IMG/VR virus record: IMGVR_UViG_3300005336_000001
Location: 29,561 to 93,560 of that record
Source of the DNA: a virus
Direction: 5' to 3' (one strand)
DNA length: 64,000 bases
The first letter of the stretch is position 1. Every line of letters starts with the position of its first letter. The position numbers and the translations under genes are program-made. This document shows positions 32,987 through 40,403 of the stretch, piece by piece. The notes beneath the pieces were generated by a model. It saw only the letters and a list, made by a program, of their open reading frames with translations. It had not been told where the DNA came from and made no database searches.

Positions 32987-33185
32987 GGTAATTTTCCTTA
33001 CACAGGACGTAAGTCCCTTTGCATGCTGCACAAGTGAAAACAGTATGGCCGTAAACGTCTACTGCCCCTTTATCCCAACTGTGGAAACCAGCATCACATG
33101 CCGAATTTCTTAAGAATGAACGGTCCCAAACCAGACTCAATGTAGTTAGGGAACGCTTGATCAAAGATGCGAGGTATTTGGCCAA
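32958..33185 (-). CDS. Small zinc-binding protein, start uncertain
   Basis: The convincing part is AGFHSWDKGAVDVYGHTV and FTCAACKGTYVLCKENYH, a zinc-ribbon-type pattern, at 32958-33110. There is no ATG; the frame begins with TTG at 33185 or 33140, inside the upstream gene. No Shine-Dalgarno is visible. Confidence 0.45.
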   Translation of the reverse strand: MAKYLASLIKRSLTTLSLVWDRSFLRNSACDAGFHSWDKGAVDVYGHTVFTCAACKGTYVLCKENYHEQITRRTD

Positions 33186-33570
33186 GGTTGCTCACCATAG
33201 TTCCCATGTTGGTTGGAACACTACGCTTTAACAGATCTTGGGAGAGGAGTTCAAACAGCATACGGAGCAGGGCCATTTGCCCTACTTTGTTTTTGTCCCA
33301 ACCCGGCAGCTTGCTGTCAAACCATTTGCCGAGGGGTAGTACCTTGGCATCAAATGCCCGCCCCCACTTGCTTGCCGCAAACGTGGCATAGGGCACAGGT
33401 GACGCTAAGGCCGCCCCTAGTGCCTCATAAACTGTTGCCCCTAGTTGGGTGGCGGGCTGGCCAATAGCCCCTGTACGGCCTTTGCAAAGGTGGCTGGCTA
33501 CGGAGGCAATGACGGCCTGATCTTCATGGGATAGGCCCGGCAACGCCGCTAGGATTTGATCTTTGGTCAC
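33094..33570 (-). CDS. Hypothetical protein
   Basis: 158 residues, helical and Ala/Leu-rich, with PGLSHEDQAVIASVASHL at the N-terminus and LPLGKWFDSKLPGWDKNKVG in the middle. ATGA overlap with the upstream membrane protein gene. Unknown. Confidence 0.6.
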   Translation of the reverse strand: MTKDQILAALPGLSHEDQAVIASVASHLCKGRTGAIGQPATQLGATVYEALGAALASPVPYATFAASKWGRAFDAKVLPLGKWFDSKLPGWDKNKVGQMALLRMLFELLSQDLLKRSVPTNMGTMVSNLGQIPRIFDQAFPNYIESGLGPFILKKFGM

Positions 33571-34031
33571 AGGCTTTGGCTCTGTGGTGCGAAGACTATT
33601 TTCTCCGGTGGCTCACGCTTCCTGATCTGCCATGACAAAGCATAGTTGAAAAAGAGTATGTTCAGCATACAGGAAATTGCACTGAAGTATTGTCCACTTG
33701 CTGTTTCAACAATGGCTATTGCCAGAAAAGACACACATATCACAATTCGCATTACTGAGGATGACCAACTGCGTGCGATGGCATTGTATATTTCGTATTT
33801 TTCGGAGTTTTGCAACACACAGCGGAAGATGCAATTGGCTCCATTGAGCCCAATATTGAACATGGTCAGACCAGTGAATGCTTTGTCATCTAAATTATCA
33901 AACATCTCACCTGCGAGGAATGCAGTGACTGCGACGGTCCCTGCATACACCCCCGTCCTGTCAAATAACCACAAGTAAGAATCTTGTGTGCGTTTCAGGA
34001 TAAATTCATCCCATTGTTTTATTTTTTCCAT
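33567..34031 (-). CDS. Integral membrane protein, about four TM helices
   Basis: 154 residues from MEKIKQWDEF (GGGAAGTTGGACAA upstream). Hydrophobic helices in GTVAVTAFLAGEMF, LTMFNIGLNGANCIF, IVICVSFLAIAIVETASG and CMLNILFFNYALSW. The longer upstream frame is in the next gene. Possible superinfection or membrane role; unknown. Confidence 0.6.
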   Translation of the reverse strand: MEKIKQWDEFILKRTQDSYLWLFDRTGVYAGTVAVTAFLAGEMFDNLDDKAFTGLTMFNIGLNGANCIFRCVLQNSEKYEIYNAIARSWSSSVMRIVICVSFLAIAIVETASGQYFSAISCMLNILFFNYALSWQIRKREPPEKIVFAPQSQSL

Positions 34032-34065
34032 TTGTCCAACTTCCCTTTGGTGAACTTGTTGAGGG

Positions 34066-34689
34066 TCATGTGGGCGCAGACTCGCGCTTGCCGCAGTCTT
34101 TTGCCACTTTGGCACCACTCCCGGCGTCCGATTTCCCTTGCGAGGTGAGGGCGGCGCGAATGTCGTGGACGGCACGGTGGATTTTCTGAGAAATGATTTT
34201 GTAGTGCTGGTTCTTGGTGTCGTTGCCGAGCGCGTAAAGATCGGCGAGCCCCTTCGTGATCACGTCGTCCCCCACCACATAGGCCGACGTATCGGCGGGG
34301 GTGGCGAGTGGCGTTCCGGTGTTTTGACATGCGCCACTTCCCCAACACCAGCCGGTGTTTGGGCACTTTTCGCAAGCCTCATGGATTGGCTTCACCCCCG
34401 CCGTTTCCGCTGCTGGCGGGGAGGCGAGCGCTGCAATCATCCGGTCAAACGACGCGTCAATGTCGCGCCGAATTGATCCGACTGAATTGTTCATCCAGTA
34501 TGATCGCTCAGCTTCTATCGCCTTTTCCACCTCTCCCCTTCCTGCGGTGGACGCAGAGGCGGAGTGGCGGAGGGCGGTTACGATCATGCCCCATTTATCG
34601 CCACTGATTATCGCGTCACCGGTATGAGATACCGCAAGTTCGATGCTGTCGGCCAGCTTCAGCAACTCGGGTGGGGTGGGGATCGTCAT
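34066..34689 (-). CDS. GC-rich hypothetical protein, likely recent import
   Basis: 207 residues. Ala/Ser/Asp-rich with GDKWGMIVTALRHSASA near the start and a cysteine cluster ACEKCPNTGWCWGSGAC. Its codons are rich in G/C in the third position, unlike the genes beside it, and similar proteins are typical of rhizobial prophages in my memory. A 16-residue frame overlaps its stop, which was not counted. Confidence 0.6.
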   Translation of the reverse strand: MTIPTPPELLKLADSIELAVSHTGDAIISGDKWGMIVTALRHSASASTAGRGEVEKAIEAERSYWMNNSVGSIRRDIDASFDRMIAALASPPAAETAGVKPIHEACEKCPNTGWCWGSGACQNTGTPLATPADTSAYVVGDDVITKGLADLYALGNDTKNQHYKIISQKIHRAVHDIRAALTSQGKSDAGSGAKVAKDCGKRESAPT

Positions 34690-34731
34690 AGCTTAAAATT
34701 CCTTTTGTGTGCATTTCACCATGTTTTTCTC

Positions 34732-34992
34732 CTACGGAGCCAAACGCTCAATTCTGCGTTGGACTTTGCGCCAGAACTTCTTGTCCTTCTTGCCTGATGT
34801 CATCACCAAGGCGCGGCCAGACTTGACCGCCTTCCGGATCACATTAGAGACTGCCGAGAAATCGTGCCAGCGGCCCCAGCTCAAAGTCTCGGTGCGGTCA
34901 CGCATGTCCCCGGTGATGCGCCAAGCGTTGCCTCTGTTGTGCCAATTTGGTTTGGCACCTGTCCTTATTCTTATCGGAACTGGTTTGCTCAT
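34732..34992 (-). CDS. Hypothetical basic protein
   Basis: 86 residues, basic throughout (RIRTGAKPNWHNRGNAWRI; GKKDKKFWRKVQRRIERL). Lies between the GC-rich gene and tRNA-Gln. No family recognised. Confidence 0.55.
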   Translation of the reverse strand: MSKPVPIRIRTGAKPNWHNRGNAWRITGDMRDRTETLSWGRWHDFSAVSNVIRKAVKSGRALVMTSGKKDKKFWRKVQRRIERLAP

Positions 34993-35011
34993 TTCATGAG
35001 TCCTTTGTAAG

Positions 35012-35088
35012 TGGTGGGGGTGGAGAGATTCGAACTCCCGATGGCGGCATCAAAAGCCGCAGTCTTGGACCAACTAGACGACACCCCT
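35012..35088 (-). tRNA. tRNA-Gln (TTG)
   Basis: 77 nt with encoded CCA. Acceptor AGGGGTG/CACCCCC with an unpaired first position, typical for tRNA-Gln; anticodon stem GCGGC/GCCGC with loop TTTTGAT (anticodon TTG); T-arm GGGAG-TTCGAAT-CTCTC. Reads CAA. Confidence 0.9.
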
Positions 35089-35093
35089 AAAAC

Positions 35094-35495
35094 TTAATCT
35101 TGAGTTGGTGTTTTTTCACTCAATTCAGCGATCCGCCTTATATCACTGTTTGATACGTTCCCATAAGTCCACGGCAACACCCATTTTTGGAACTGAGCGT
35201 AGCTGTCAGCGTGATTAGAGACAGCCCCTTTTACAAAGGTATATTTACGTTTCCCTGCTTCCTCATATAACTGGAAGTATGAAGGTATCCAAGGATGACC
35301 CCCACGTTTGGACCATACGACAACAGTGGCTACCCACTTCTGGCTTTTGAACTCCTTGAGTGCCTCCTTGCGAGCCAGCCTAGCACGTCGCCATGCCCGG
35401 AAGTCACCAAGCAAACACGACCACCATGGCACTTTGAAGTCACTGGCTTTCGGTGTGTGCGGACTCAATTTGGTTTGATTCTTTGATCGCTTCTT
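35094..35495 (-). CDS. Hypothetical protein
   Basis: 133 residues from MKKRSKNQTK at 35495, overlapping the sigma-like gene by 56 bases. Basic N-terminus, then FKVPWWSCLLGDFRAWRRARL and ATVVVWSKRGGHPWIPS. Compact aromatic fold. Unknown. Confidence 0.55.
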   Translation of the reverse strand, partial: KKRSKNQTKLSPHTPKASDFKVPWWSCLLGDFRAWRRARLARKEALKEFKSQKWVATVVVWSKRGGHPWIPSYFQLYEEAGKRKYTFVKGAVSNHADSYAQFQKWVLPWTYGNVSNSDIRRIAELSEKTPTQD

Positions 35496-35724
35496 CATTA
35501 GCCCATTTCCTGAACTTGATGATCCTCTGTTTGGCACGGTAAAGGCGGGATTTGACAGTGCCTACTGGCACGCCAAAGTGAAATACCAATTCGTCATAGG
35601 TCATGCGTGGTGTGACTTCAGAATTCAGCAATAGATCGTATTGGTTCTGACTCAATTTCTTAAGTTTGTTCAGATGTGGGCCATCAGCATCCGTTAATTT
35701 GAACGGCTCAGGTTTAGTTTTCAC
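35440..35724 (-). CDS. Sigma-70 region-4-like DNA-binding protein
   Basis: 94 residues. MTYDELVFHFGVPVGTVKSR followed by LYRAKQRI is a standard sigma region 4 helix-turn-helix. There is no region 2, so it is not a complete sigma factor; it may act as an antisigma-like or promoter-recognition factor for phage transcription. ATGA overlap with the XRE gene. Confidence 0.75.
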   Translation of the reverse strand: MKTKPEPFKLTDADGPHLNKLKKLSQNQYDLLLNSEVTPRMTYDELVFHFGVPVGTVKSRLYRAKQRIIKFRKWANEEAIKESNQIESAHTESQ

Positions 35725-35948
35725 AGAGTGTTCCTTCCACGGGCTATGTTGATTAACATGTTGCGCACTCCAAATATTTTTTCAAGTTTGAAGATGTCAT
35801 GAAGTGCGATGCGTTGCCTCCCAGCCTCTATGTTGGCAAGTGCCGGGCGGCTCATTTTGGCTTTCTTAGCAAGGTCCTCCTGTCTCATACCTATTTCAAG
35901 TCTTGATTCCTTGATCGCTTTCCCCAACCTCTTGTAACATTGTTCCAT
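35721..35948 (-). CDS. XRE-family helix-turn-helix regulator
   Basis: 75 residues. IGMRQEDLAKKAKMSRPALA then NIEAGRQRIALHDIFKLEKI is the Cro/CI-type HTH. It is in a small regulatory group with the sigma-4 protein, just downstream of GPH-box genes. Overlaps the upstream gene by 53 bases. Confidence 0.85.
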   Translation of the reverse strand: MEQCYKRLGKAIKESRLEIGMRQEDLAKKAKMSRPALANIEAGRQRIALHDIFKLEKIFGVRNMLINIARGRNTL

Positions 35949-36180
35949 TTTCTTTATCCTTTGCTCTCATAGCAGCAAGCATGGTTTGCCAATTGTCACC
36001 TGACAATGCTTGTAATCTTGCTCTTTGTTCTTTTGATAGAGCTTGCTTTTCATGGGCTCCTGTCCCTATGACTTCATCTACAATCTTCAGGACAGCGCCT
36101 GGCTTGTTTGTGTCCTTTAATTGCATTAACAGATTTTTGACTGCTGGAAAGAAAATTTCTGTAAATTCTTTATCTGTCAT
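35896..36180 (-). CDS. GPH-box family protein (divergent)
   Basis: 94 residues. The box is LQALSGDNWQTMLAAMRAKD near residues 56-76, with Asp-Asn in place of Pro-His, preceded by the linked helix LSKEQRAR. The box is drawn from the family seen throughout this window: helix, G-P-H turn, helix rich in Lys/Arg. Helical N-terminal half, acidic C-terminal extension beyond the box. Confidence 0.6.
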   Translation of the reverse strand: MTDKEFTEIFFPAVKNLLMQLKDTNKPGAVLKIVDEVIGTGAHEKQALSKEQRARLQALSGDNWQTMLAAMRAKDKENGTMLQEVGESDQGIKT

Positions 36181-36412
36181 GTTTAACCTTCAACATACGT
36201 TTGATTGTTTCAGAGTGCGGACCTGCCAACGCCTTGAGCAGTTGTCTTTGTTTCTCAGTCAATGATTGTTCTTGAAGACGGATGTCAGGGTCCAAACCAA
36301 TAAGCAGTTTCAGTGGTTTGATATGTCCACTTCCGTTCCCAAAGCATTTACGTTTTGCGGGGAACCACAATTCAAGATCTTCTACTGACCAACGTTTCAT
36401 CCGTTTCATCAT
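36170..36412 (-). CDS. GPH-box family protein
   Basis: 80 residues. Box LKALAGPHSETIKRMLKVKH at the C-terminus; preceded by LIGLDPDIRLQEQSLTEKQR, a linker seen also at 36884 and 37176. Basic aromatic N-terminus (MKRMKRWSVEDLELWF). Confidence 0.75.
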   Translation of the reverse strand: MMKRMKRWSVEDLELWFPAKRKCFGNGSGHIKPLKLLIGLDPDIRLQEQSLTEKQRQLLKALAGPHSETIKRMLKVKHDR

Positions 36413-36939
36413 AGCTTCAATCCATGTCTGGCCCTGTAGGCCATGTGGATGGCATGGCCATGCTCACCATTGAACCTTTTCAAGAAAGTATCAAAGTTTT
36501 TAGGGAACCAATGGCTGCCAATCAGAAAAGATTTGTTTCCACGTAAAGTCTCATGGATGAGTATTCGGTCAGACTTGACCCTCACGTTGTGCAACTTGCA
36601 TAGGTATGTGGCTGTATGGAAATTTTCAGCATACTTGATTGAAGAAGTAATAATCAGATTGACCTTGCCCTTACGCCATGCGTCGAAATCACCGACTATA
36701 AACAAGTTACTATAATCCTTGATTTCAGACTTCTTGTATCCATTCCTTATCAAGGTTAGCCCAGTCTGCACACAATCCTCAGTGTAGACCAAGAAATCAA
36801 TATCCGTGAACATGGGCGGGGGTGAGCATACATACCGTGATCCGGCAGGGTGGATGGATGCATCTGGCAGGAGCCGTCTCAACTCATTCAACCGAGGCTT
36901 TATCGTAAGGTGGTAAGCCAATTTCTGTAACAAGCCCAT
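36409..36939 (-). CDS. Nucleotidyltransferase-like protein with GPH-box tail
   Basis: 176 residues. IHPAGSRYVCSPPPMFTDID then FLVYTE has the GSR...DxD arrangement of the Pol-beta nucleotidyltransferase fold, and DSNLFIVGDFDAWRKG may supply a later acidic strand. The final residues FNGEHGHAIHMAYRARHG read as a GPH box with Glu for Pro. This is the only recognisable enzyme-like partner of the box. Whether it is active is unknown. Overlaps neighbours by four and 56 bases. Confidence 0.6.
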   Translation of the reverse strand: MGLLQKLAYHLTIKPRLNELRRLLPDASIHPAGSRYVCSPPPMFTDIDFLVYTEDCVQTGLTLIRNGYKKSEIKDYSNLFIVGDFDAWRKGKVNLIITSSIKYAENFHTATYLCKLHNVRVKSDRILIHETLRGNKSFLIGSHWFPKNFDTFLKRFNGEHGHAIHMAYRARHGLKL

Positions 36940-37186
36940 TTCTGATCTCCATCATACGCTTGATCGTTGCCCCGTGCGGGCCAACCAGAGCTATAAGTTT
37001 GCTTTTTAGTTCGTCAGTCAGCTTTTGCTCCATGGTTGACATGTCAGGGTTCATACCAAGAAATATCCTAAGCTCCCTAGCCCTCACCAAAGGCCCCCTC
37101 TTGGTTTCCCAACTGTACAAGGCAGGGCCAAACAAACCACTGTCCCTAACAGGCTTCCAATACTTGTTGAACTCGTCACTGGTCAT
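36884..37186 (-). CDS. GPH-box family protein
   Basis: 100 residues. Box LIALVGPHGATIKRMMEIRN; a 20-residue tail follows. N-terminus MTSDEFNKYWKPVRDSGLF closely resembles the next gene (MTKDEIERYWRPVRDGVLF), so the two are recent duplicates. Confidence 0.78.
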   Translation of the reverse strand: MTSDEFNKYWKPVRDSGLFGPALYSWETKRGPLVRARELRIFLGMNPDMSTMEQKLTDELKSKLIALVGPHGATIKRMMEIRNGLVTEIGLPPYDKASVE

Positions 37187-37430
37187 TTGCCACCTGCTTG
37201 ATCAAGATGATTTTGAGGAACACTTCAGCATGTGGACCTGCCAAACCAATCAATTGTGCCCTCAATTTGTCATCCAGTTCCATATTATTGGCATCAATAA
37301 AGGGATCACGGCCAAGAAGGCTTTTAATGGCTCTAGCCCTAGAAGGCATATTGTGGCGGTCGAACATGTTACGAAACAGCACACCATCCCGTACAGGCCG
37401 CCAATAACGCTCAATTTCGTCCTTAGTCAT
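37176..37430 (-). CDS. GPH-box family protein
   Basis: 84 residues. Box LIGLAGPHAEVFLKIILIKQ. Sister of the gene at 36884 over its whole length (YWxPVRDxxLF, RAR, LGxxP, DxLxxxLI). Overlaps by eight to eleven bases on either side. Confidence 0.78.
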   Translation of the reverse strand: MTKDEIERYWRPVRDGVLFRNMFDRHNMPSRARAIKSLLGRDPFIDANNMELDDKLRAQLIGLAGPHAEVFLKIILIKQVANDQ

Positions 37431-37728
37431 CAGAACCCTCCCTTGCTTCTATAGCCTTAAGAAGTGTCATCAGGTGTGGGCTATCGTGGAAGTCACGCAT
37501 CACTTCTAGCTTCTTGGCTGCTACCTCAGAAGTCTTGATGTATTGAACAAAGGTGAAAGGTTTCCTCCTCTTGATACTGATTTGAAAACGTTTCCACTGC
37601 CCCTTGGTAATTCCAGCCGTTTTCCTCAGTTTTTGCTGTTCTTCACGATGGGATTTGTGTGTATAGGAAATACCTCCTACTAAGCCTATCGTAGCTTCAT
37701 TCAAGAGACTTCTATCTATCTTAGGCAT
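37423..37728 (-). CDS. GPH-box family protein (variant)
   Basis: 101 residues. Box FHDSPHLMTLLKAIEAREG, with Ser in place of Gly. N-terminal ~60 residues are basic (HREEQQKLRKTAGITKGQW; RRKPFTFVQYIK). First gene after the 540-base structured gap. Confidence 0.7.
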   Translation of the reverse strand: MPKIDRSLLNEATIGLVGGISYTHKSHREEQQKLRKTAGITKGQWKRFQISIKRRKPFTFVQYIKTSEVAAKKLEVMRDFHDSPHLMTLLKAIEAREGSDD

Positions 37729-38271
37729 GAGGAAGCTTCCTTCTACGCTTCTTATTGTAGTCTATAAATTGTCTAATTTAATGGTTTAGGCATAGTTCCG
37801 CTTTCCGCAATGTCGGGTATAGCTGCCTATACCATGCGGTTGCGACGGTTATATAGCACGTACTTCCATGGATACATTTTAACGTGTGCCGCACGGTCGG
37901 GCTAGAAGCTAACCTTCTAGTGTATATTGCCTCTACTCACGTAGATGCTTCCCTTAGAAGTCCATGGTATGGATCAGCCCAATAACCTGCAACTGACCCG
38001 GTACGGAAAGTCCCTGCCTCTGTACCCGTAGAAGTGTTTCACGCTTCCTTGGATAGCTTTGCGCGAGCAAAAGATACCCGTGCTCCGTCTTCAGGTGGTT
38101 TGTTGATGGAGGACTCAATCGGCCTAAGGCCGGGTCTAGCAAGCTTGCCGATTTGACCTCTGGCGGGTTTTGGCTTATCTAGGCCTCTGCCCTGCCGGGC
38201 TTTTCCAGTTCCTTGCTGTCATCAAGATCTGGATCGGAGCCGCTCCTGCTGAATACAGGGCGGCTCCACTT
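37729..38271. other. Structured 543-base region without genes
   Basis: No convincing frame on either strand. Inverted repeats: 37805-37839 (CCGCA, then GGTATAG CTGC CTATACC, then TGCGG, a nested pair), 37902-37920 (CTAGAAG/CTTCTAG), 38120-38132 (CGGCCTAAGGCCG), 38236-38267 (GGAGCCG/CGGCTCC with an inner CTCCTG/CAGG). It could hold a non-coding RNA, a promoter region or an origin. It is GC-balanced, not AT-rich. Confidence 0.5.
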
Positions 38272-38592
38272 TTATACGCCGGGGGCAGCCCCAGATGTCA
38301 AGTGCCTGCCTAACCTGCGAACCGGGCCATGTTTTATCTCATAAGCCTTCAACAATGTTTTGAAGTGCGGGCTTTGAAGCATTCTGTACTTCGGCACCGC
38401 ATGTGCGTCAATCATCACCTTGTTACTGTTGATGTCCGAATAGTAAACAGCCCAAACATCGTGTCCCGTAAATTCATCTAATCCATTATCAAAGGTTGGC
38501 CGATTACAAAATTTCTTTTTAATTTTTAAAAATCTATCCCAATTGAGACAGGCTCTGAGCCATTCATCATAAGGCATTTCAACCTTGCTCAT
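38272..38592 (-). CDS. GPH-box family protein (variant)
   Basis: 106 residues. Box MLQSPHFKTLLKAYEIKHG with Ser for Gly; a 15-residue Arg/Gly tail follows. N-terminus aromatic and acidic (MPYDEWLRACLNWDRFLK). Stop is followed by a strong hairpin at 38236-38267. Confidence 0.75.
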   Translation of the reverse strand: MSKVEMPYDEWLRACLNWDRFLKIKKKFCNRPTFDNGLDEFTGHDVWAVYYSDINSNKVMIDAHAVPKYRMLQSPHFKTLLKAYEIKHGPVRRLGRHLTSGAAPGV

Positions 38593-38873
38593 TTATTCCT
38601 CTTTTTGGTCCACGTGTTGGCAGGTACCTCACTGATGCCATCGCCAAGATCATACAGGAAGACGGTAACCATGAAATCCATCTTATAAGCAGTCAGCATT
38701 GCCAGCGACACGCTTATATCAGCGAATTCTTGATAACCAACCTCCTCACCTTTTCCCTGTTCAGCCTGATCGGCACCTGTACAGGAATTGTCATGCCATG
38801 TTGGTTCCATGATGGCCGTGACATTTTTCCATACGTAGGGCTTCTTGCGTCTATCAATCACGTTTCCGATCAT
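38589..38873 (-). CDS. Hypothetical protein without GPH box
   Basis: 94 residues. VWKNVTAIMEPTWHDNSC near the start, MDFMVTVFLYDLGDGISEVP near the end. Sits between GPH-box genes with short overlaps. No family recognised. Confidence 0.55.
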   Translation of the reverse strand: MIGNVIDRRKKPYVWKNVTAIMEPTWHDNSCTGADQAEQGKGEEVGYQEFADISVSLAMLTAYKMDFMVTVFLYDLGDGISEVPANTWTKKRNK

Positions 38874-39135
38874 TTTTTAACTCCCATGCTTTCAAGATAG
38901 TTTTCCAGTATGGCCCAGCCAACATGTTAAAACGTTGCTCCACCTCTTTAGAGGGCACACCTACAATTTTTTTACTATTATCTGTAAACACAAGCGATTC
39001 AATCCTACAACCTACGTATTCAAATACGTTGTATCGCGACATATCTGGATAGTGACATTCCCAATTTTCTATCGCAACGACAAAAGTCGTGTATAGGATT
39101 TTGCAGTCACACATAGGCCATTGTGTTGGTTTCAT
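38854..39135 (-). CDS. GPH-box family protein
   Basis: 93 residues. Box NMLAGPYWKTILKAWELKND with Tyr for His; N-terminus cysteine-rich (QWPMCDCKIL; ENWECHYPDM). First gene downstream of the terminator at 39169-39194. Confidence 0.75.
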   Translation of the reverse strand: MKPTQWPMCDCKILYTTFVVAIENWECHYPDMSRYNVFEYVGCRIESLVFTDNSKKIVGVPSKEVEQRFNMLAGPYWKTILKAWELKNDRKRD

Positions 39136-39160
39136 GGTTTCACCAGTTGGAAAATTGACT

Positions 39161-39194
39161 AAAGAAAAACTGGGGATGATTGCTCATCCCCAGT
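39161..39194 (-). terminator. Rho-independent terminator
   Basis: On the - strand: ACTGGGGATGA, GCAA loop, TCATCCCCAGT, then TTTTTCTTT. Eleven-bp stem with a GNRA loop and a U-rich tail. It follows the 39217 gene, whose stop is itself inside a second small hairpin (ACCGCC/GGCGGT). It should end the 39-40 kb transcript. Confidence 0.8.
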
Positions 39195-39216
39195 ATCCCT
39201 TAACCGCCTAGAAATA

Positions 39217-39585
39217 TCAGGCGGTCACTTCTTCATCGGAATCGCTGAGGTCGTCAACGGCATCACCGTCATCCTCACCTTCATCCGAGTCAGCCTGACC
39301 ATCGAAATCCATCAAGCTCTTGATGAACTCGTCGTCGTTCGCCTTGCCCATGGTCAGTTCGCCCGACATGATGTCAGTCAGGGCACCGGCCAACGCCGAG
39401 CCGCCACGATTGAGGTTATCCACGCAATCATCGAGGTCGGCTTTTTCCTGATCGTTGATCAGGCCAGCCCGGTGCAGATCGCCGGTGTGAATGTGCTTCG
39501 CTTCGTCATAGCCGTTCGCCTCGGTCAGGCGAGCAGCGATGTGTGGGCGGTGCTTTGCAATGGTTGCCTTGAGGAGCTTTGACAT
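39217..39585 (-). CDS. Hypothetical protein with acidic tail
   Basis: 122 residues from MSKLLKATIAKHRPH (AAAGGAAAAG upstream); an earlier ATG at 39609 lies in the leader hairpin. N-terminal helical part, then a C-terminal tail almost wholly Asp/Glu/Ser (DSDEGEDDGDAVDDL). Possibly a DNA mimic or a capsid/nucleoid partner; unknown. Confidence 0.65.
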   Translation of the reverse strand: MSKLLKATIAKHRPHIAARLTEANGYDEAKHIHTGDLHRAGLINDQEKADLDDCVDNLNRGGSALAGALTDIMSGELTMGKANDDEFIKSLMDFDGQADSDEGEDDGDAVDDLSDSDEEVTA

Positions 39586-39599
39586 GTGGTCTTTTCCTT

Positions 39600-39699
39600 T
39601 TGTGAGCATACCGATACAGGAAGGTCCTGCTCACAACCCTCCTGTTGAAGCGTAATGCTTCTCACTGAGGCTGATTAAAGCCTCAGGACAGAAACATTA
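39600..39699 (-). promoter_or_regulatory. ABC RNA element (copy 1) with extra hairpin
   Basis: Arm A AATGTTTCT pairs nine bases with arm B AGAAGCATT around SL1 GAGGCT-TTAATC-AGCCTC; arm C GCTTC pairs with B alternatively. AACAGGAGGG follows, but here a second hairpin (TTGTGAGCA/TGCTCACAA, nine bp) stands between it and the start, whose own site is AAAGGAAAAG. Confidence 0.65.
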
Positions 39700-39813
39700 T
39701 CTGATCTGCTGATATAGAAGGATGTTTCCAATTGTGATTCCAATAAAGATGTCAAATAAGGCAGCAATCATGAACCACAACATGATTTGCAATGCTCGTT
39801 TATCATTACTCAT
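39697..39813 (-). CDS. Small membrane protein
   Basis: 38 residues from MSNDKRALQ. One hydrophobic helix, IMLWFMIAALFDIFIGITIG. Its start overlaps the stop of the zinc protein gene, and its stop TAA opens arm A of the ABC element (TAATGTTTCT). Confidence 0.6.
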   Translation of the reverse strand: MSNDKRALQIMLWFMIAALFDIFIGITIGNILLYQQIR

Positions 39814-40030
39814 AGATAGACCCTTTCTGCCCCGGCTCATTGGAGCCTGTGCACGCAAGATTGTGATTAGTTGCTTTGGGGCAACGTTTGTTCCCGCAGT
39901 TGCGACACACCACCATGTGAACGGCAAGCTCGTTGCGCTCTTTGATACATTTGTGACAACCACATGCACCATTTGTGAGGGAAGCAAATGTACGTTCTTG
40001 CTTTTGCTGCATTTTCTTTAGACAGTCCAA
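39806..40030 (-). CDS. Zinc-binding small phage protein
   Basis: 74 residues from TTG 40030, five bases after AGGAGG. ACGCHKCIKERNELAVHMVV, CRNCGNKRCPKATNHNLAC give two or more Cys/His pairs of a type widespread in phages. Function unknown. Confidence 0.7.
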   Translation of the reverse strand: MDCLKKMQQKQERTFASLTNGACGCHKCIKERNELAVHMVVCRNCGNKRCPKATNHNLACTGSNEPGQKGSIYE

Positions 40031-40096
40031 GGCAACCTCCTATTAGGATTAATACTTTTGTGGTAGTTGAGAGTTCTCCAAAAGGAGGACCCCATT

Positions 40097-40393
40097 ATGT
40101 GGGATTGGTTCCAACGGAAGCGACGAGGGCACATCCTTCGCCGCATCGAACGAAAGGTGAATTGGCTCATGTCCAGTTTTGATGACCTTGCGGCAGCGCA
40201 AGCAGATACGCTTACCAAAGTGGCGGCAGTGAAGACTGACGTCGAAACTTTGCTTGCCCAGATCAAAAACATTCCGCCTGCTGGCTTAACGCCAGAGCAA
40301 CAGGCAGCGTTGGATCAGGCTGTGACCACTGCACAGAGCATCAATACTGCGCTCTCTGCGGTAGACACGGAGGTTCATCCTCCAGCGGCCTAA
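40097..40393 (+). CDS. Lone + strand coiled protein
   Basis: 98 residues from ATG with AAAAGGAGGACCCCATT before it. Basic N-terminus (MWDWFQRKRRGHILRRIERK) then an Ala-rich helical region with a PPAGLTPEQQAALDQAV motif. Such small proteins occur beside phage structural genes. It lies divergent to 40030 with 66 bases between. The terminator hairpin follows it. Confidence 0.7.
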   Translation: MWDWFQRKRRGHILRRIERKVNWLMSSFDDLAAAQADTLTKVAAVKTDVETLLAQIKNIPPAGLTPEQQAALDQAVTTAQSINTALSAVDTEVHPPAA

Positions 40394-40403
40394 TGCACAA
40401 AAA

